This document shows positions 54,010 through 62,612 of a stretch of 64,000 nucleotides of DNA, piece after piece. The position numbers and the translations under genes are program-made. The notes beneath the pieces are model-generated. The model saw only the letters and a list, made by a program, of their open reading frames with translations, made no database searches and was not told where the DNA came from. Source of the DNA: Rubritalea squalenifaciens DSM 18772 (GTDB taxonomy: Bacteria; Verrucomicrobiota; Verrucomicrobiia; Verrucomicrobiales; Akkermansiaceae); contig NZ_FQYR01000002.1 of the NCBI RefSeq assembly GCF_900141815.1, forward strand, positions 221,811-285,810. The letters run 5' to 3'. Each line of letters starts with the position of its first letter. The first letter of the stretch is position 1.

Positions 54010-54468
54010 TCATTGTCTGCCAATCCGAGAGCTCACCCACAATGTGATAGAATAGAAAATCACCGTGGAGACGATAAACACAAGCATTTCAACGAAGAGA
54101 TCATAGGAGTGAGTGACGTCATGGGCAAAAAAGATCGAAAAGCCTACAGCCGAGCCCAGGGCTGTCGTCTTGCGAACATCCCACCGGTCTAGGACTGAGC
54201 ACAGAATACAGAAGCCATAAACGGGGAACGCTAGGATCCCGGTAGAGAGGAACAAGGTCCCGAGTAGTGGGACGGCTGTGAAATCCACCAATCGAGGATT
54301 ATGAATCACTGTGATGTTGCCGTCGACCTCAGGACCGGCGATCCAATGGAAGATGGTTTCGGGCACAGGGTAGAAAACTGCGGCCAAGTAGGAGGTGATA
54401 AAAAGAGCAATCAAGCGAGAAGCTGGGTTCCAGACACCCTCTGTGATGGAATCTTCCTGAGTGATCAT
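54010..54468 (-). CDS. Integral membrane protein of unknown function
   Basis: Protein of 152 residues with four to five hydrophobic segments (about 18-38, 68-90, 95-112, 128-148) and a polar N-terminus MITQEDSITEGVWNPASR. No family recognised. It is followed upstream by a lipoprotein gene in the same direction. Confidence 0.55.
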   Translation of the reverse strand: MITQEDSITEGVWNPASRLIALFITSYLAAVFYPVPETIFHWIAGPEVDGNITVIHNPRLVDFTAVPLLGTLFLSTGILAFPVYGFCILCSVLDRWDVRKTTALGSAVGFSIFFAHDVTHSYDLFVEMLVFIVSTVIFYSITLWVSSRIGRQ

Positions 54469-54493
54469 GGCTTAGGCTTTGTATGAAATGAGC

Positions 54494-54913
54494 TTACTGC
54501 TCACGCATTGCTTCAAGGTAGAGCTTGTATCCTTTAAGCTCATCTGCGGAAACTTCCTCTGTAGTGATCCACTGTTGGTTGTCCTTGAGAAACCCTTCTC
54601 GTGCTATTGGCGCATGCCCGATCAAGAAGCTCAGATTCTTCGTGGCAATGTCAGAAGGAATTTGATCGAATTCCTCATTGTAGAATCTTGCGTGCACGGT
54701 GAACTCGTCCAGCGCCAGGATCTTGGTGATCGTGAACTTACCTTCCTCATTCTTCGAGGCGTAGACGCCACCTGCCTGCAGTTCCGTCTGCATGGCTTCA
54801 GGTGAAGGCTCTGTACCCGCTGCTTCAGGCTGCTTAGAATCGCAGCCGACGATGAAGAGGGCCGCACAAACGCTGATGAGTGTTCGTATCATGGTTTTCT
54901 TGGAGAAGCTCAT
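54494..54913 (-). CDS. Putative lipoprotein
   Basis: Protein of 139 residues with a signal peptide and lipobox FIVGC (Cys24). The mature part is acidic ('KQPEAAGTEPSPEAMQTELQAGG') with a beta-rich middle 'GVYASKNEEGKFTITKILALDEFTVHARFYNEEF'. No family recognised; one of several small exported orphans in this region. Confidence 0.6.
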   Translation of the reverse strand: MSFSKKTMIRTLISVCAALFIVGCDSKQPEAAGTEPSPEAMQTELQAGGVYASKNEEGKFTITKILALDEFTVHARFYNEEFDQIPSDIATKNLSFLIGHAPIAREGFLKDNQQWITTEEVSADELKGYKLYLEAMREQ

Positions 54914-54955
54914 CGTGCACTCATCCCTACAGCGGGATCGTGCGTGGACTGTGGG

Positions 54956-55612
54956 TTATTGGTTAGACTTTGACTCGGGAGGGGTAGCCGGCTGCTCGGG
55001 GTCGGCTTGTTTTGGTATCTTCCGTTCCAAGCTCTTCAAATACTTTTTAACGAGATTAAAGTTCGGCACAGGTTTATTGACTTCTAGCTTAAGTCCCAGG
55101 CTTGTAAAATCACCCTTGGCTTCAACAAGTTTCTTCCAATCTTGAAGGCCAAAATGTTTGTAGAGATCTCCGCCACTGGTTCCTCCTAGCTCAGTTCCTC
55201 CGGCCCCATCATCACGAGGAGTCACCGAAGAGATTTCTGACAGGTAACATAGGGGTTCCCCATAACCGGTGATCTTTTTATTGTCCTCCGAATATCGCAC
55301 AGGAATACGCATATTGAGCTGGTAACGATCATGCAGCGTCGTATTGACGCTCAAACTGGGGAAATCAGCCTTCGCAAAGGACAGGTAACGCACGACGGAG
55401 TCTGGATAGAGAGCGATAAAATCTTTCAAATAGGGGATCTCTTTCCTCTTGGTTGCGTCAAGAAGCTTGTGGCGGAGTTTGGAGACGCGGATCTGGTCTG
55501 CAAGAGCATCAGCGGCTTCCTCCTGATTCGGCTCTGGATCCTGCCTCTCTTGAGCTTCACTCCAGGCAATGAGAGGAAGCGTCATAAAAATGAACATGGT
55601 ATTGCGCATCAT
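54956..55612 (-). CDS. Secreted protein of unknown function
   Basis: Protein of 218 residues starting MMRNTMFIFMTLPLIAWSEA, a signal peptide. The mature sequence is charged, with 'YPDSVVRYLSFAKADFPSLSVNTTLHDRYQLN' in the middle and a Pro/Glu/Ser-rich tail. No family recognised. Confidence 0.55.
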   Translation of the reverse strand: MMRNTMFIFMTLPLIAWSEAQERQDPEPNQEEAADALADQIRVSKLRHKLLDATKRKEIPYLKDFIALYPDSVVRYLSFAKADFPSLSVNTTLHDRYQLNMRIPVRYSEDNKKITGYGEPLCYLSEISSVTPRDDGAGGTELGGTSGGDLYKHFGLQDWKKLVEAKGDFTSLGLKLEVNKPVPNFNLVKKYLKSLERKIPKQADPEQPATPPESKSNQ

Positions 55613-55727
55613 ATTGTTAGCCTCCTAGCGCATCTGCCGATGACTCTCAGAGCGCGTGGACTGTGGGTTAGGGTTGGTGTTATTGGTTAGATTTTGACTA
55701 GATAGCGTTTGGCTTGTTAGTCGGTGT

Positions 55728-56186
55728 TTATTTGGGGAATTTCTCGGGCCTTAGTTTACGCATCTTTGAATGGTCATTCACGGATGCATCATTATAGCCA
55801 ATTTCACTCAGCTTACCGTTCTTATAAAACGCATACATCACCCATAGCTTCTTAGCATCATCGCGCATGTAAAAATAGGCTGTCATGATAAGATCACCAT
55901 CAACTGAAATTCCATCAGGGGTCCCGCAATAATGCTCAAATTGTTGCCTGCTCACGGCAATTTTATTCCTCAGAATCTCGGCTGCGATCATATTGGCGTT
56001 CTCTCTAGCTTTCGATTTGTCTTCAAGCTTATCAAATGGAAGCAAACGAGGAATGTTGAGTTCAACAACCGCTGGTTTATCGCGTTTCTTCTCTACTTGT
56101 TGAATCAGCTTGCTCTGCTTGCCGTCCTGGGCTGCTAGGGGCAAACAACTCCATAGAGAGAGTAAAATACAGGCCAGGGGTTTCAT
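55728..56186 (-). CDS. Secreted protein of unknown function
   Basis: The ATG at 56186 gives 152 residues with signal peptide MKPLACILLSLWSCLPLAAQ; an ATG ten codons upstream would spoil it. The mature part includes 'YCGTPDGISVDGDLIMTAYFYMRDDAKKLWVMYAFYKNGKLSEIGYND', a small beta sheet. No family recognised. Confidence 0.55.
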   Translation of the reverse strand: MKPLACILLSLWSCLPLAAQDGKQSKLIQQVEKKRDKPAVVELNIPRLLPFDKLEDKSKARENANMIAAEILRNKIAVSRQQFEHYCGTPDGISVDGDLIMTAYFYMRDDAKKLWVMYAFYKNGKLSEIGYNDASVNDHSKMRKLRPEKFPK

Positions 56187-56493
56187 GGTTTGGAGATCTG
56201 GGTAGCGAAACGACATGACGCCCTAGGGATAAAGCCTGATCGAATCCCTGTCGATGACATTCATGGTCTGGGTGACTCCGGGCCTTTGCTGGCACCGCAA
56301 CGGTCGTTGCCGGAGCCGATTTGGTCTGGATTTAGACCAATATCTATCTTTTGCCCGCACTGGCGTGGTGCCTGTAGAACAGTCGCTGAATCATCGCGGC
56401 CAAGTCCTTACTGCAGAGTGAGATTAAAGAATCACCTATTCACACCAGAGAAATTCGGCGCGATCAAGCAATGAACCTCACTCAAACAGAATC

Positions 56494-57168
56494 ATGAATA
56501 AACTCGCATTTACATTGGCTACGGTGGCCTGCATCAGCGCCTCGCATGCTGCGCTGACCGCTGTGAACCTCAGCTGGGAAGACGATGGTGTCACCAACTC
56601 TGCAGGCATTACTGGCTGGACGGAAACCTCCCTCGGCTCTGACTCTCTCGACCTGGGCGACTTCCGTGTAGCCTCTGACCCGGACAACTGGTTCAGCGAT
56701 AGCACCGCCGGTACCCACGTTCTCCTTCTCGAAGGCGACAATGGCAATGAATTCGGTATCCTCTCCCAGCAGCTCACTGGCACAGCGGAAGCGGGCACCT
56801 ACACCTTCTCTCTCGCGGATGTGGGGGTGACCAACTTCGGTGACAACAACAACGCCCAGTTCTCCTTCGGTTTCTCACTCGATGGGGTGAACTTCATCGC
56901 TGGCTCATTCCAGACACTCACGGAAGGTGTGGATGGTTTCGGCTCTCCGGACAACGGTGCCTCCGCACTGGCTCCCTCCGTCACCTACAATGCCACTGGT
57001 GCCGAGACAGACCTTTACATCATGCTGGCCACCACAGGGAACCACACAGGACGCAGTGTGCCATCCATCGGTTCCTCCTCACTGGACTTCGTGGCCGTGC
57101 CTGAGCCATCCTCTACCGCGCTTCTCGGCCTGGGTGCCCTGGCATTCATCCTACGCCGCCGCAAGTAA
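56494..57168 (+). CDS. PEP-CTERM surface-sorted protein
   Basis: Protein of 224 residues with signal peptide MNKLAFTLATVACISASHAA and a C-terminal PEP-CTERM signal: VAVPEPSSTALLGLGALAF, then ILRRRK. Middle region predicted to be beta-rich ('GTYTFSLADVGVTNFGDNNNAQFSFGFSLDG'), similar in size and style to the protein at 494-1129. Expected to be anchored or released at the surface by an exosortase elsewhere in the genome. Confidence 0.85.
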   Translation: MNKLAFTLATVACISASHAALTAVNLSWEDDGVTNSAGITGWTETSLGSDSLDLGDFRVASDPDNWFSDSTAGTHVLLLEGDNGNEFGILSQQLTGTAEAGTYTFSLADVGVTNFGDNNNAQFSFGFSLDGVNFIAGSFQTLTEGVDGFGSPDNGASALAPSVTYNATGAETDLYIMLATTGNHTGRSVPSIGSSSLDFVAVPEPSSTALLGLGALAFILRRRK

Positions 57169-57190
57169 TCCTGGCGCATCACAAAGCTTT

Positions 57191-57230
57191 CAGCCTCCGG
57201 TCTCATCTCGGGATCGGAGGCTTTTTGTTG
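57191..57230 (+). terminator. Intrinsic terminator of the second PEP-CTERM gene
   Basis: AGCCTCCG (57192-57199) pairs with CGGAGGCT (57215-57222), followed by TTTTGTT. Confidence 0.85.
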
Positions 57231-57359
57231 CCGGGTAGGCGTGAGAACTTTCTCACATGTAGGAGGGGTGGGCTGTGATCAAAAAGCTTTCAGGGCACTG
57301 GAAGATGGGCTAAGGATACAGGGATTCGTTTTAGTGCTTAAACAGGAACTTGATAGAAA

Positions 57360-57968
57360 ATGATGATGGAGAAAATAGCAGCTCTGGTGCTGATGTGTGG
57401 CCTTTGGCATGGATCGTTACATGCCAAGGAAATGGTCTTTGAGACGGGTGCGATCGAAGTGACGTATCTCGATGACATCGAGGCAGGTGGTAATCGCTCT
57501 GAGACTGATGCTGATGACAATGTCATCTACACGGCTTTTGAGGTGCAGTACCGGGATTATTGTTTTGTCGTGTCAGGAGGCGTGGCCTACGTCAACAGGC
57601 GCAGTGTGGCTAAAATGGAGGAGATCAAGACTCTGGAATTCAGCAAAGACATGGTGAAAATCAATGGCAAGCCAGCCAAGCCCGCCGAGAAAGCCATCCC
57701 CTTCATTCCCAGGAAGTATCTTGGAAATCATACCGATACCGTAGCTGGGGTAAGCTTTGTCCTGACAGACCCTATCAGCGGCGGCTCTTTCAGAGATACT
57801 ACGGAGGATGGGACGGTGGTGATCGGCCTAGCAGATGTCATCTTCTTCATCAAAGACGGCAAGTTTTCCTGTCTTGGTAAAACCTACCCGCTGCCTGTCA
57901 GTGGTTCACAAGTGAGCGTGAAAGGCGAGCAGGTGACGATTACCCCACCCGCCAAAACCAAAGAATGA
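57360..57968 (+). CDS. Secreted protein of unknown function
   Basis: Protein of 202 residues with a signal peptide (MMMEKIAALVLMCGLWHGSLHA). The mature part is mostly beta with 'VFETGAIEVTYLDDIEAGGNRSETDADDN' and ends in a Lys-rich tail. It is followed at a one-base gap by a lipoprotein gene, so they are likely co-translated. Confidence 0.6.
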   Translation: MMMEKIAALVLMCGLWHGSLHAKEMVFETGAIEVTYLDDIEAGGNRSETDADDNVIYTAFEVQYRDYCFVVSGGVAYVNRRSVAKMEEIKTLEFSKDMVKINGKPAKPAEKAIPFIPRKYLGNHTDTVAGVSFVLTDPISGGSFRDTTEDGTVVIGLADVIFFIKDGKFSCLGKTYPLPVSGSQVSVKGEQVTITPPAKTKE

Positions 57969-57969
57969 G

Positions 57970-58518
57970 ATGAAACACCTATCCATCCTCGCCCTCGTCC
58001 TCGCTTCCTGTGCCTCGCCTGAGGGCCTGCAGACGGAGATAGAGAAGCCGGTGGCCGTGATGAGCGAGCGCTGCAAGTCCTGCGGCACGGAGCATCACTA
58101 CGCCTCCAGTTTTGACGCGCAGGACTACGCGCTGATCGCTGGCTTCTGTGATGCCTTCAAACTCAAGCGCGAGGTCTACTGGAAGGCTCCGAGACATTCG
58201 TGCAGCTCGAAGCTGGCCACCGAATTCCCCTGGGAAACCCTCCGGGACAAGATGCCGGACCTCAAGCGGGAGACCTACCAGAGCTTCCTCCAGCGCAATG
58301 AACCTGTCCCGATGCATCGGGGCAGTGAGAACATGGCGGCGCAGCATGGCATCACCATCAAACGCAGCGGGAGCGGTCTCCAGCATTTCAGCCGGGGCGG
58401 CTTCAGTAAAGACGGCAAACAAGCCCTCATCGACGCCGGAGACGGCATCATCTACCTCTTCGAGTACCTGGGCCAGACCTGGCAGCAGGTCGACAAGGTG
58501 GTGATCTGGATCAGCTAG
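57970..58518 (+). CDS. Putative lipoprotein with a CxxC motif
   Basis: Protein of 182 residues starting MKHLSILALVLASC; the lipobox LASC puts the lipid on Cys14. 'ERCKSCGTEHHYASSF' (about 34-49) has a CxxC pair that could bind metal or form a disulfide. The end 'GQTWQQVDKVVIWIS' suggests a beta domain. Start codon directly after the previous gene's stop. Confidence 0.6.
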   Translation: MKHLSILALVLASCASPEGLQTEIEKPVAVMSERCKSCGTEHHYASSFDAQDYALIAGFCDAFKLKREVYWKAPRHSCSSKLATEFPWETLRDKMPDLKRETYQSFLQRNEPVPMHRGSENMAAQHGITIKRSGSGLQHFSRGGFSKDGKQALIDAGDGIIYLFEYLGQTWQQVDKVVIWIS

Positions 58519-58554
58519 GCATGCAGGGTGATCTATTCATCACCGCATCCGCGC

Positions 58555-59121
58555 TCACTCCTTCTTTGCCTCTTCGCGTTTCTTGATCTTTTCTTCGTAG
58601 ACGTCTTGGGCGGATTTGTCGGTGATCTCGAAGTTGGTGAGGCGGAGCATCCAGACGGTATTGGACCAGCTGTCGAAAGAGGCGAGGCCTTTCTCGGTGG
58701 GAATGAGCTGGGTGGAGTAGAAGTCTTCGCTGCCGAGCTGGCGGTGGATGCAGTCGAAGGCCACGGTCTGCTGGATCTGCGTGCTGCGGGAGAGGCAGGT
58801 CATGTCCTTGTCCTGCGTCATGGAGAAGCTGATGGTGCGCTTGGGATGGGTGACCTTGGCCACCACCTTGGGGTCGACCAGTTTGCCCTCCTTGCTCTGG
58901 AATTCCAGATGGACGGTATCGCCGGGGAAGAGCTCGAGCACGCCGTCCTCGCTCTTGAAGCGCTTGATCTGGGGAATCTCGATACGGTGCTCGAACTGCA
59001 GTACCACCTCGCCAGCAGGGCGCACGTTCGGGTCCTGGGGATTTGTCTTGGCTTCCGCCTTCTGTTCTTCAGCACAGAGCGGGAGGAGAGTCAGTAGCAG
59101 CGGCAGGGTGATGCGTATCAT
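58555..59121 (-). CDS. Secreted protein of unknown function (duplicated 5' end at 61.3 kb)
   Basis: Protein of 188 residues, signal peptide MIRITLPLLLTLLPLCAEEQ. The mature part contains 'LELFPGDTVHLEFQSKEGKLVDPKVVAKVTHPKRTISFSMTQ', a beta domain, and ends in a helical Lys/Glu tail. The first 31 codons and the upstream region are duplicated at 61242-61521, indicating a rearrangement here. No family recognised. Confidence 0.65.
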   Translation of the reverse strand: MIRITLPLLLTLLPLCAEEQKAEAKTNPQDPNVRPAGEVVLQFEHRIEIPQIKRFKSEDGVLELFPGDTVHLEFQSKEGKLVDPKVVAKVTHPKRTISFSMTQDKDMTCLSRSTQIQQTVAFDCIHRQLGSEDFYSTQLIPTEKGLASFDSWSNTVWMLRLTNFEITDKSAQDVYEEKIKKREEAKKE

Positions 59122-59310
59122 GTCCTTGGGTTAATCTTTAGTCTCGGGTTACGGGGTACTAAGGAAGAACCCCTCGATGGTTAGAGGATTTTTTTTGAGT
59201 AGGGAACTCTGAGCTCGGTGTCGCTTGAGCTTCAGGCATGATCACGTGTTAGGACCTTCATGGCTGTGGAGATGGAGGATGCTTGTCGAAGTAACTGATC
59301 ACTGCTTGCG
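59030..59310. repeat. Direct repeat copy A (about 280 bp)
   Basis: Matches 61242-61521 over its whole length by eye, with scattered substitutions and small indels; for example GGGAACTCTGAGCTCGGTGT and GGCTGTGGAG are identical in both. It holds the 5' end and leader of the gene at 58555-59121, and its right part retains the last ~17 codons of the gene that ends at 61468 (stop at 59258-59260). Confidence 0.9.
59258..59310 (-). pseudogene. Relic of the 3' end of the HEAT-like gene
   Basis: On the minus strand this reads ...YFDKHPPSPQP-stop, corresponding to HFDKHPPAPQP-stop at the end of the intact gene at 61468. No upstream part of the gene is present, so this is a truncated tail carried by the duplication. 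Confidence 0.75.
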
Positions 59311-59394
59311 GTCAACCCGCAGCAAGATTGAATTTGAGTTGACGTCATCCTACATGGTAACTGCCCGCAGCAGAATCCAGGAGAGCTAAGAGTG

Positions 59395-60783
59395 TTATGC
59401 TCTTATTTGCTTGGACATCCAGTTGGCGAATTCTCCCGGACGTAGTCGGAAGCGGGCAATGTTTCCCTCGTGCAGGCTGAGTAGTTCGGTTTCCACGGTT
59501 TCGATGAATTGTGTATAGTCTTCCTCCGGGATTTCTGTCGTGGCATGCTGCTGAATCCACCGGATGGCCTCGCTCGCATCGAGTGACGATTGCACGATCT
59601 CACGCACGAAACGTCCGATCTGGGAACGATATTTCAGCCGAAATGGGTCGGGATCTCCAAGAGACTGGCGTACCGCATTGTAACGTAGAGCTGAGCGCTC
59701 GTAGGCCCAGACAAAAACATCTCGAAGGTATTCGATGCGCTGAAGCTCATAGACACCGATCAGAGCGTTAATATAGTCGTCTGCTTCTATATCGACAAAG
59801 GACAGGGGGCAGAAGTTGTACTTGATCATTGGGATGTTGGCAGCCAGGCGGGAGACTCGTTTATTGACGTCCTCGAAAGCTTGGAGATAAGGCAACTGCA
59901 CCATCACGAAAAATGCTGTCTCAAAAGGGTCTTTTATGGCCTCGGCCTTGTCCAAAATGAGCTGGAAATATTCTTCTATCTGTTGGGGAACTTCCAGGGG
60001 ATGGAAGACCGTGCCGGAAATGCCGACAGGACGGGAACGTATTCTCCCGCAGGCAGCCGGATCACTGAGCAGGTTGTTGGATAGAAGGGCGTGGAGGTTG
60101 CACACGGTGTAGCGGTTGAAGCCTATTTCTTCGGACTGCTCTGCTAGCATCTCGATGGCTTCCTTGTGGTTGAGAATCATCTGGGCTTCCTGGGTGGCCT
60201 TGCCATCCGCTGATTCGCCCAGTTCCAGCAGGCGCTGGGTTTCTAGCAGGGAATAGGTGTTGCCTTCAAGTCGGCTTGAGTTCCAGGAAAGATCGATTAG
60301 CAGTCGATCCAGAATCTGGCGAAGATAGGTGCCTGCTGGCAAGTCCGTGATACCGACTTGTCCTATCTCGACAAGGTGTGAACGGGTCTTCTGAGGAAGA
60401 TAGAATGTAACGTTAGGCTGGTAGGATTCCAGAAACGATGGGTCGTACCCGACAGGCTGGCGTTTGCTGGGTGGAAGGGAAACCAGTCTTCTTATTTCAG
60501 TGGATTCAGGGCCGAGCCAGCCGCGGTCCACTGTGGATGCTTTTGCTGCCGGAACTGTATTGTCGACCGTAACCGCCGGAACCAAATAGCGGCGGCCTCG
60601 TCCCTCTCCCCGTGGCTCAAGGAGGCCTTGATCGCAGAGATAATCTATTCGGCGCTGTAATGTCCGTCGTTTGAGATCGAGTCGGCTATTTTCCAACAAT
60701 TCTCCTATGGAAATCCCGTGCGGAGCTGAAGCCACAACTTCAAGGATAACCTGCAATTCATCGTCTGGTGGCTGAGATGGCAT
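59395..60783 (-). CDS. Winged-helix Fic-family protein with substituted catalytic His
   Basis: Protein of 462 residues. Residues 1-70 form a winged helix-turn-helix ('LKRRTLQRRIDYLCDQGLL'). An inhibitory helix (S/T)xxxE(G/N) is seen as S169-S-R-L-E173-G174, as in self-inhibited Fic proteins. The Fic core reads Q301-AFEDVNKRVSR instead of HxFxxGNGRxxR: the catalytic His is Gln and the first Gly is Val. Fic proteins usually AMPylate targets; Doc-type proteins phosphorylate. With this motif, activity may be lost or changed. A palindromic operator lies 27 bases upstream. Confidence 0.8.
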   Translation of the reverse strand: MPSQPPDDELQVILEVVASAPHGISIGELLENSRLDLKRRTLQRRIDYLCDQGLLEPRGEGRGRRYLVPAVTVDNTVPAAKASTVDRGWLGPESTEIRRLVSLPPSKRQPVGYDPSFLESYQPNVTFYLPQKTRSHLVEIGQVGITDLPAGTYLRQILDRLLIDLSWNSSRLEGNTYSLLETQRLLELGESADGKATQEAQMILNHKEAIEMLAEQSEEIGFNRYTVCNLHALLSNNLLSDPAACGRIRSRPVGISGTVFHPLEVPQQIEEYFQLILDKAEAIKDPFETAFFVMVQLPYLQAFEDVNKRVSRLAANIPMIKYNFCPLSFVDIEADDYINALIGVYELQRIEYLRDVFVWAYERSALRYNAVRQSLGDPDPFRLKYRSQIGRFVREIVQSSLDASEAIRWIQQHATTEIPEEDYTQFIETVETELLSLHEGNIARFRLRPGEFANWMSKQIRA

Positions 60784-60798
60784 GATTATGACCTAATG

Positions 60799-60833
60799 TG
60801 GCACGATTATGGCACGATTTCTAAATCGTGCCA
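60799..60833. promoter_or_regulatory. Palindromic operator upstream of the Fic gene
   Basis: The arms TGGCACGATTT (60810-60820) and AAATCGTGCCA (60823-60833) form a perfect inverted repeat with a two-base spacer. A further half site TGGCACGATT lies at 60799-60808, 11 bases (about one helical turn) away. The winged-helix domain of the Fic protein is a good candidate to bind it for autoregulation, also controlling the divergent small gene. Confidence 0.8.
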
Positions 60834-60937
60834 TTTTAAAATGATCTGAGGAGGCATCCAGAAGTATTGGCTGGCGACACTTTAAAAGTCAGCTACGGGC
60901 GTACTCGGAGCCGTTTGACATGCCTGCTCCCTGTAGG

Positions 60938-61201
60938 ATGAAAGATCAAAAGAGAGAGAAAAAATACTCCGGTGCCCACATGAAGGCCCGCGTCAAGCAT
61001 GTTATGACGAACGATAACTGGATAAAAGTAGCCGGAGTTGTTACGACCCCCGGAGGTCTGTGGGCATTGCATCATCTTTTTCCGGTACAGATGCAAACTC
61101 TGGGCTGGCTGGGGCTGCTAGCCTTGGCCATTTACATGGCTCCCTGGGGAATAAGGAAGTTAAGGCATTCAAAGGTAGAATGGAAGAGGCTGCTGAAATA
61201 G
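60938..61201 (+). CDS. Small membrane protein divergent from the Fic gene
   Basis: The ATG at 60938 gives 87 residues starting MKDQKREKKYSGAHMKARVK; ATGs at 60920 and 60980 are alternatives. One to two hydrophobic segments (about 55-75) follow a basic N-terminus. It shares the intergenic region and operator with the Fic gene and lies between the same direct repeats, so it may belong to the same module. No family recognised. Confidence 0.5.
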   Translation: MKDQKREKKYSGAHMKARVKHVMTNDNWIKVAGVVTTPGGLWALHHLFPVQMQTLGWLGLLALAIYMAPWGIRKLRHSKVEWKRLLK

Positions 61202-61241
61202 GAATTGTTGCCACATCTGGCTTGTCAGCGGGAAGTTGGAT

Positions 61242-61333
61242 GGGTCCTGGGGATCTCTCTTGGCTTCCGCCTTTGGTTCTTCAGCCCAGAGCGGGAGGAG
61301 AGTCAGTAGCAGCGGCAGGGTGATGAGTTTCAT
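61242..61333 (-). pseudogene. Truncated duplicate of the 58.6-59.1 kb secreted protein gene
   Basis: The ATG at 61333 opens MKLITLPLLLTLLPLWAEEP, nearly the same signal peptide as MIRITLPLLLTLLPLCAEEQ of the intact gene, and similarity continues for about 31 codons (to DPQDP) before breaking off at 61242. The frame runs on in unrelated sequence to a stop at 61169. It is a broken copy. Confidence 0.8.
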
Positions 61334-61521
61334 GTCCTTGGGTTTCCGGTTCATCTTGGGTTACGGAGTACTAAGGAAGAATCCCCCGATGGTTAGAGGT
61401 TTTTTCGGGCAGGGAACTCTGAGCTCGGTGTCGTTTAACCTTCACGAATGATCACGTGTTAGAGCCATCATGGCTGTGGAGCTGGTGGATGCTTGTCGAA
61501 GTGACTGATCCAGCGCTTGCG
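61242..61521. repeat. Direct repeat copy B (about 280 bp)
   Basis: Counterpart of 59030-59310 at an offset of about 2,212 bases. Its left part is the truncated 5' end of the gene at 58555-59121, and its right part is the intact end of the gene at 61468-62481. Confidence 0.9.
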
Positions 61522-62481
61522 CGCGACACTGTCATCTACGATGATGATTGCGCCTTGCTCTACGTAGTGACAGTAGGGCTCCAGCTGGCCGCAGTAGCTG
61601 AAAACACCCACCTTTTCCCTGCTCAATCGTAAAAATTGGCTGAGTACATTCTCGATCTTTCCGAATTTGATCTCAGAGAGGATGGGGGAATCGGGAGCTG
61701 GCGTGTAGCGGCGCACGATACGATTGGTTAGTGTGTCGTCCCACTGAATGACATAGTCTGGCCGCTTCATCTTATTGATGATCTTAGGATCATCGTCTGG
61801 CTTCTCTCGTAATACGGTGGTGAGCACGCCCAAACGCTTTTTACCTTCGCTTGTCTCGAAGTAGACTGGAATCTGGTCCAGCTTTTCATCGATGTCCTCG
61901 CGAAAGGGGAAGCCCTCGCGGACATAGCGGAAGAGAGCGTGAATCAGCGCCGGATTTGGCTTTTCATGTTTCTTCAAGATCCGGACGAGAGTCGGCAGAT
62001 CGCTTTTCCAGGGATCACGGGCGAGCAGATTGATCGCCATGGGCCCGAACTCATTGTCATCCGCCAGTGCCAGTAGAGTCTGGCGCGCCATCTCGTTATT
62101 AAAATCCTCCGCAAATCTGCCGCTCACCGTACTCTCGATGCCTATCAGGTGGATGCAGAGTATCGCTCCCGACTTAGCCTTGGCGCTTTTGGTGTTCTTG
62201 ATCAGCTTGTTTAATTCTGAGAGTGCCTTCTCACCATGCGCTGCGATGGAATACATGTCATTGGTGTAGCCTATCAAGTACATCTTCCCGGTACTCACGA
62301 GCTGCCACTCGCCCTCCAGCCGTGAGACGAGTTTTGGCAGTGGCGTCTCGGTATCGATAGCCGCTTCCTGTCTGCTACCCTCTACAGGTCGCGTATTGGC
62401 TTGTGGCAGGTTTTCCGGCAAACGCGCCAGCAAGGCCTGGGATGTAAGCAAGAGACAGATTGGAATGGCGCGCATCTTCAT
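61468..62481 (-). CDS. Secreted HEAT-repeat-like protein of unknown function
   Basis: The ATG at 62481 gives 337 residues with a signal peptide MKMRAIPICLLLTSQALLAR; an upstream GTG at 62502 is less likely. Residues 60-170 have helical repeats ('EKALSELNKLIKNTKSAKAKSGAILCIHLIGIESTVSGRF', 'ALADDNEFGPMAINLLARDPW') of HEAT type. The end reads 'HFDKHPPAPQP'; a copy of this tail is found at 59258. Function unknown. Confidence 0.65.
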   Translation of the reverse strand: MKMRAIPICLLLTSQALLARLPENLPQANTRPVEGSRQEAAIDTETPLPKLVSRLEGEWQLVSTGKMYLIGYTNDMYSIAAHGEKALSELNKLIKNTKSAKAKSGAILCIHLIGIESTVSGRFAEDFNNEMARQTLLALADDNEFGPMAINLLARDPWKSDLPTLVRILKKHEKPNPALIHALFRYVREGFPFREDIDEKLDQIPVYFETSEGKKRLGVLTTVLREKPDDDPKIINKMKRPDYVIQWDDTLTNRIVRRYTPAPDSPILSEIKFGKIENVLSQFLRLSREKVGVFSYCGQLEPYCHYVEQGAIIIVDDSVARKRWISHFDKHPPAPQP

Positions 62482-62612
62482 AGCAAAGCTGGCTAGATTC
62501 ACCGTAATCCTAGATTGGTGATCGATAATAAACTAGGTGAATGAAACAGCTGGTCAAAGCCAAACAGGAGTGTTGAGGCCAAGTTCGTAATAGTTTGTTC
62601 TAACAAAAACAC

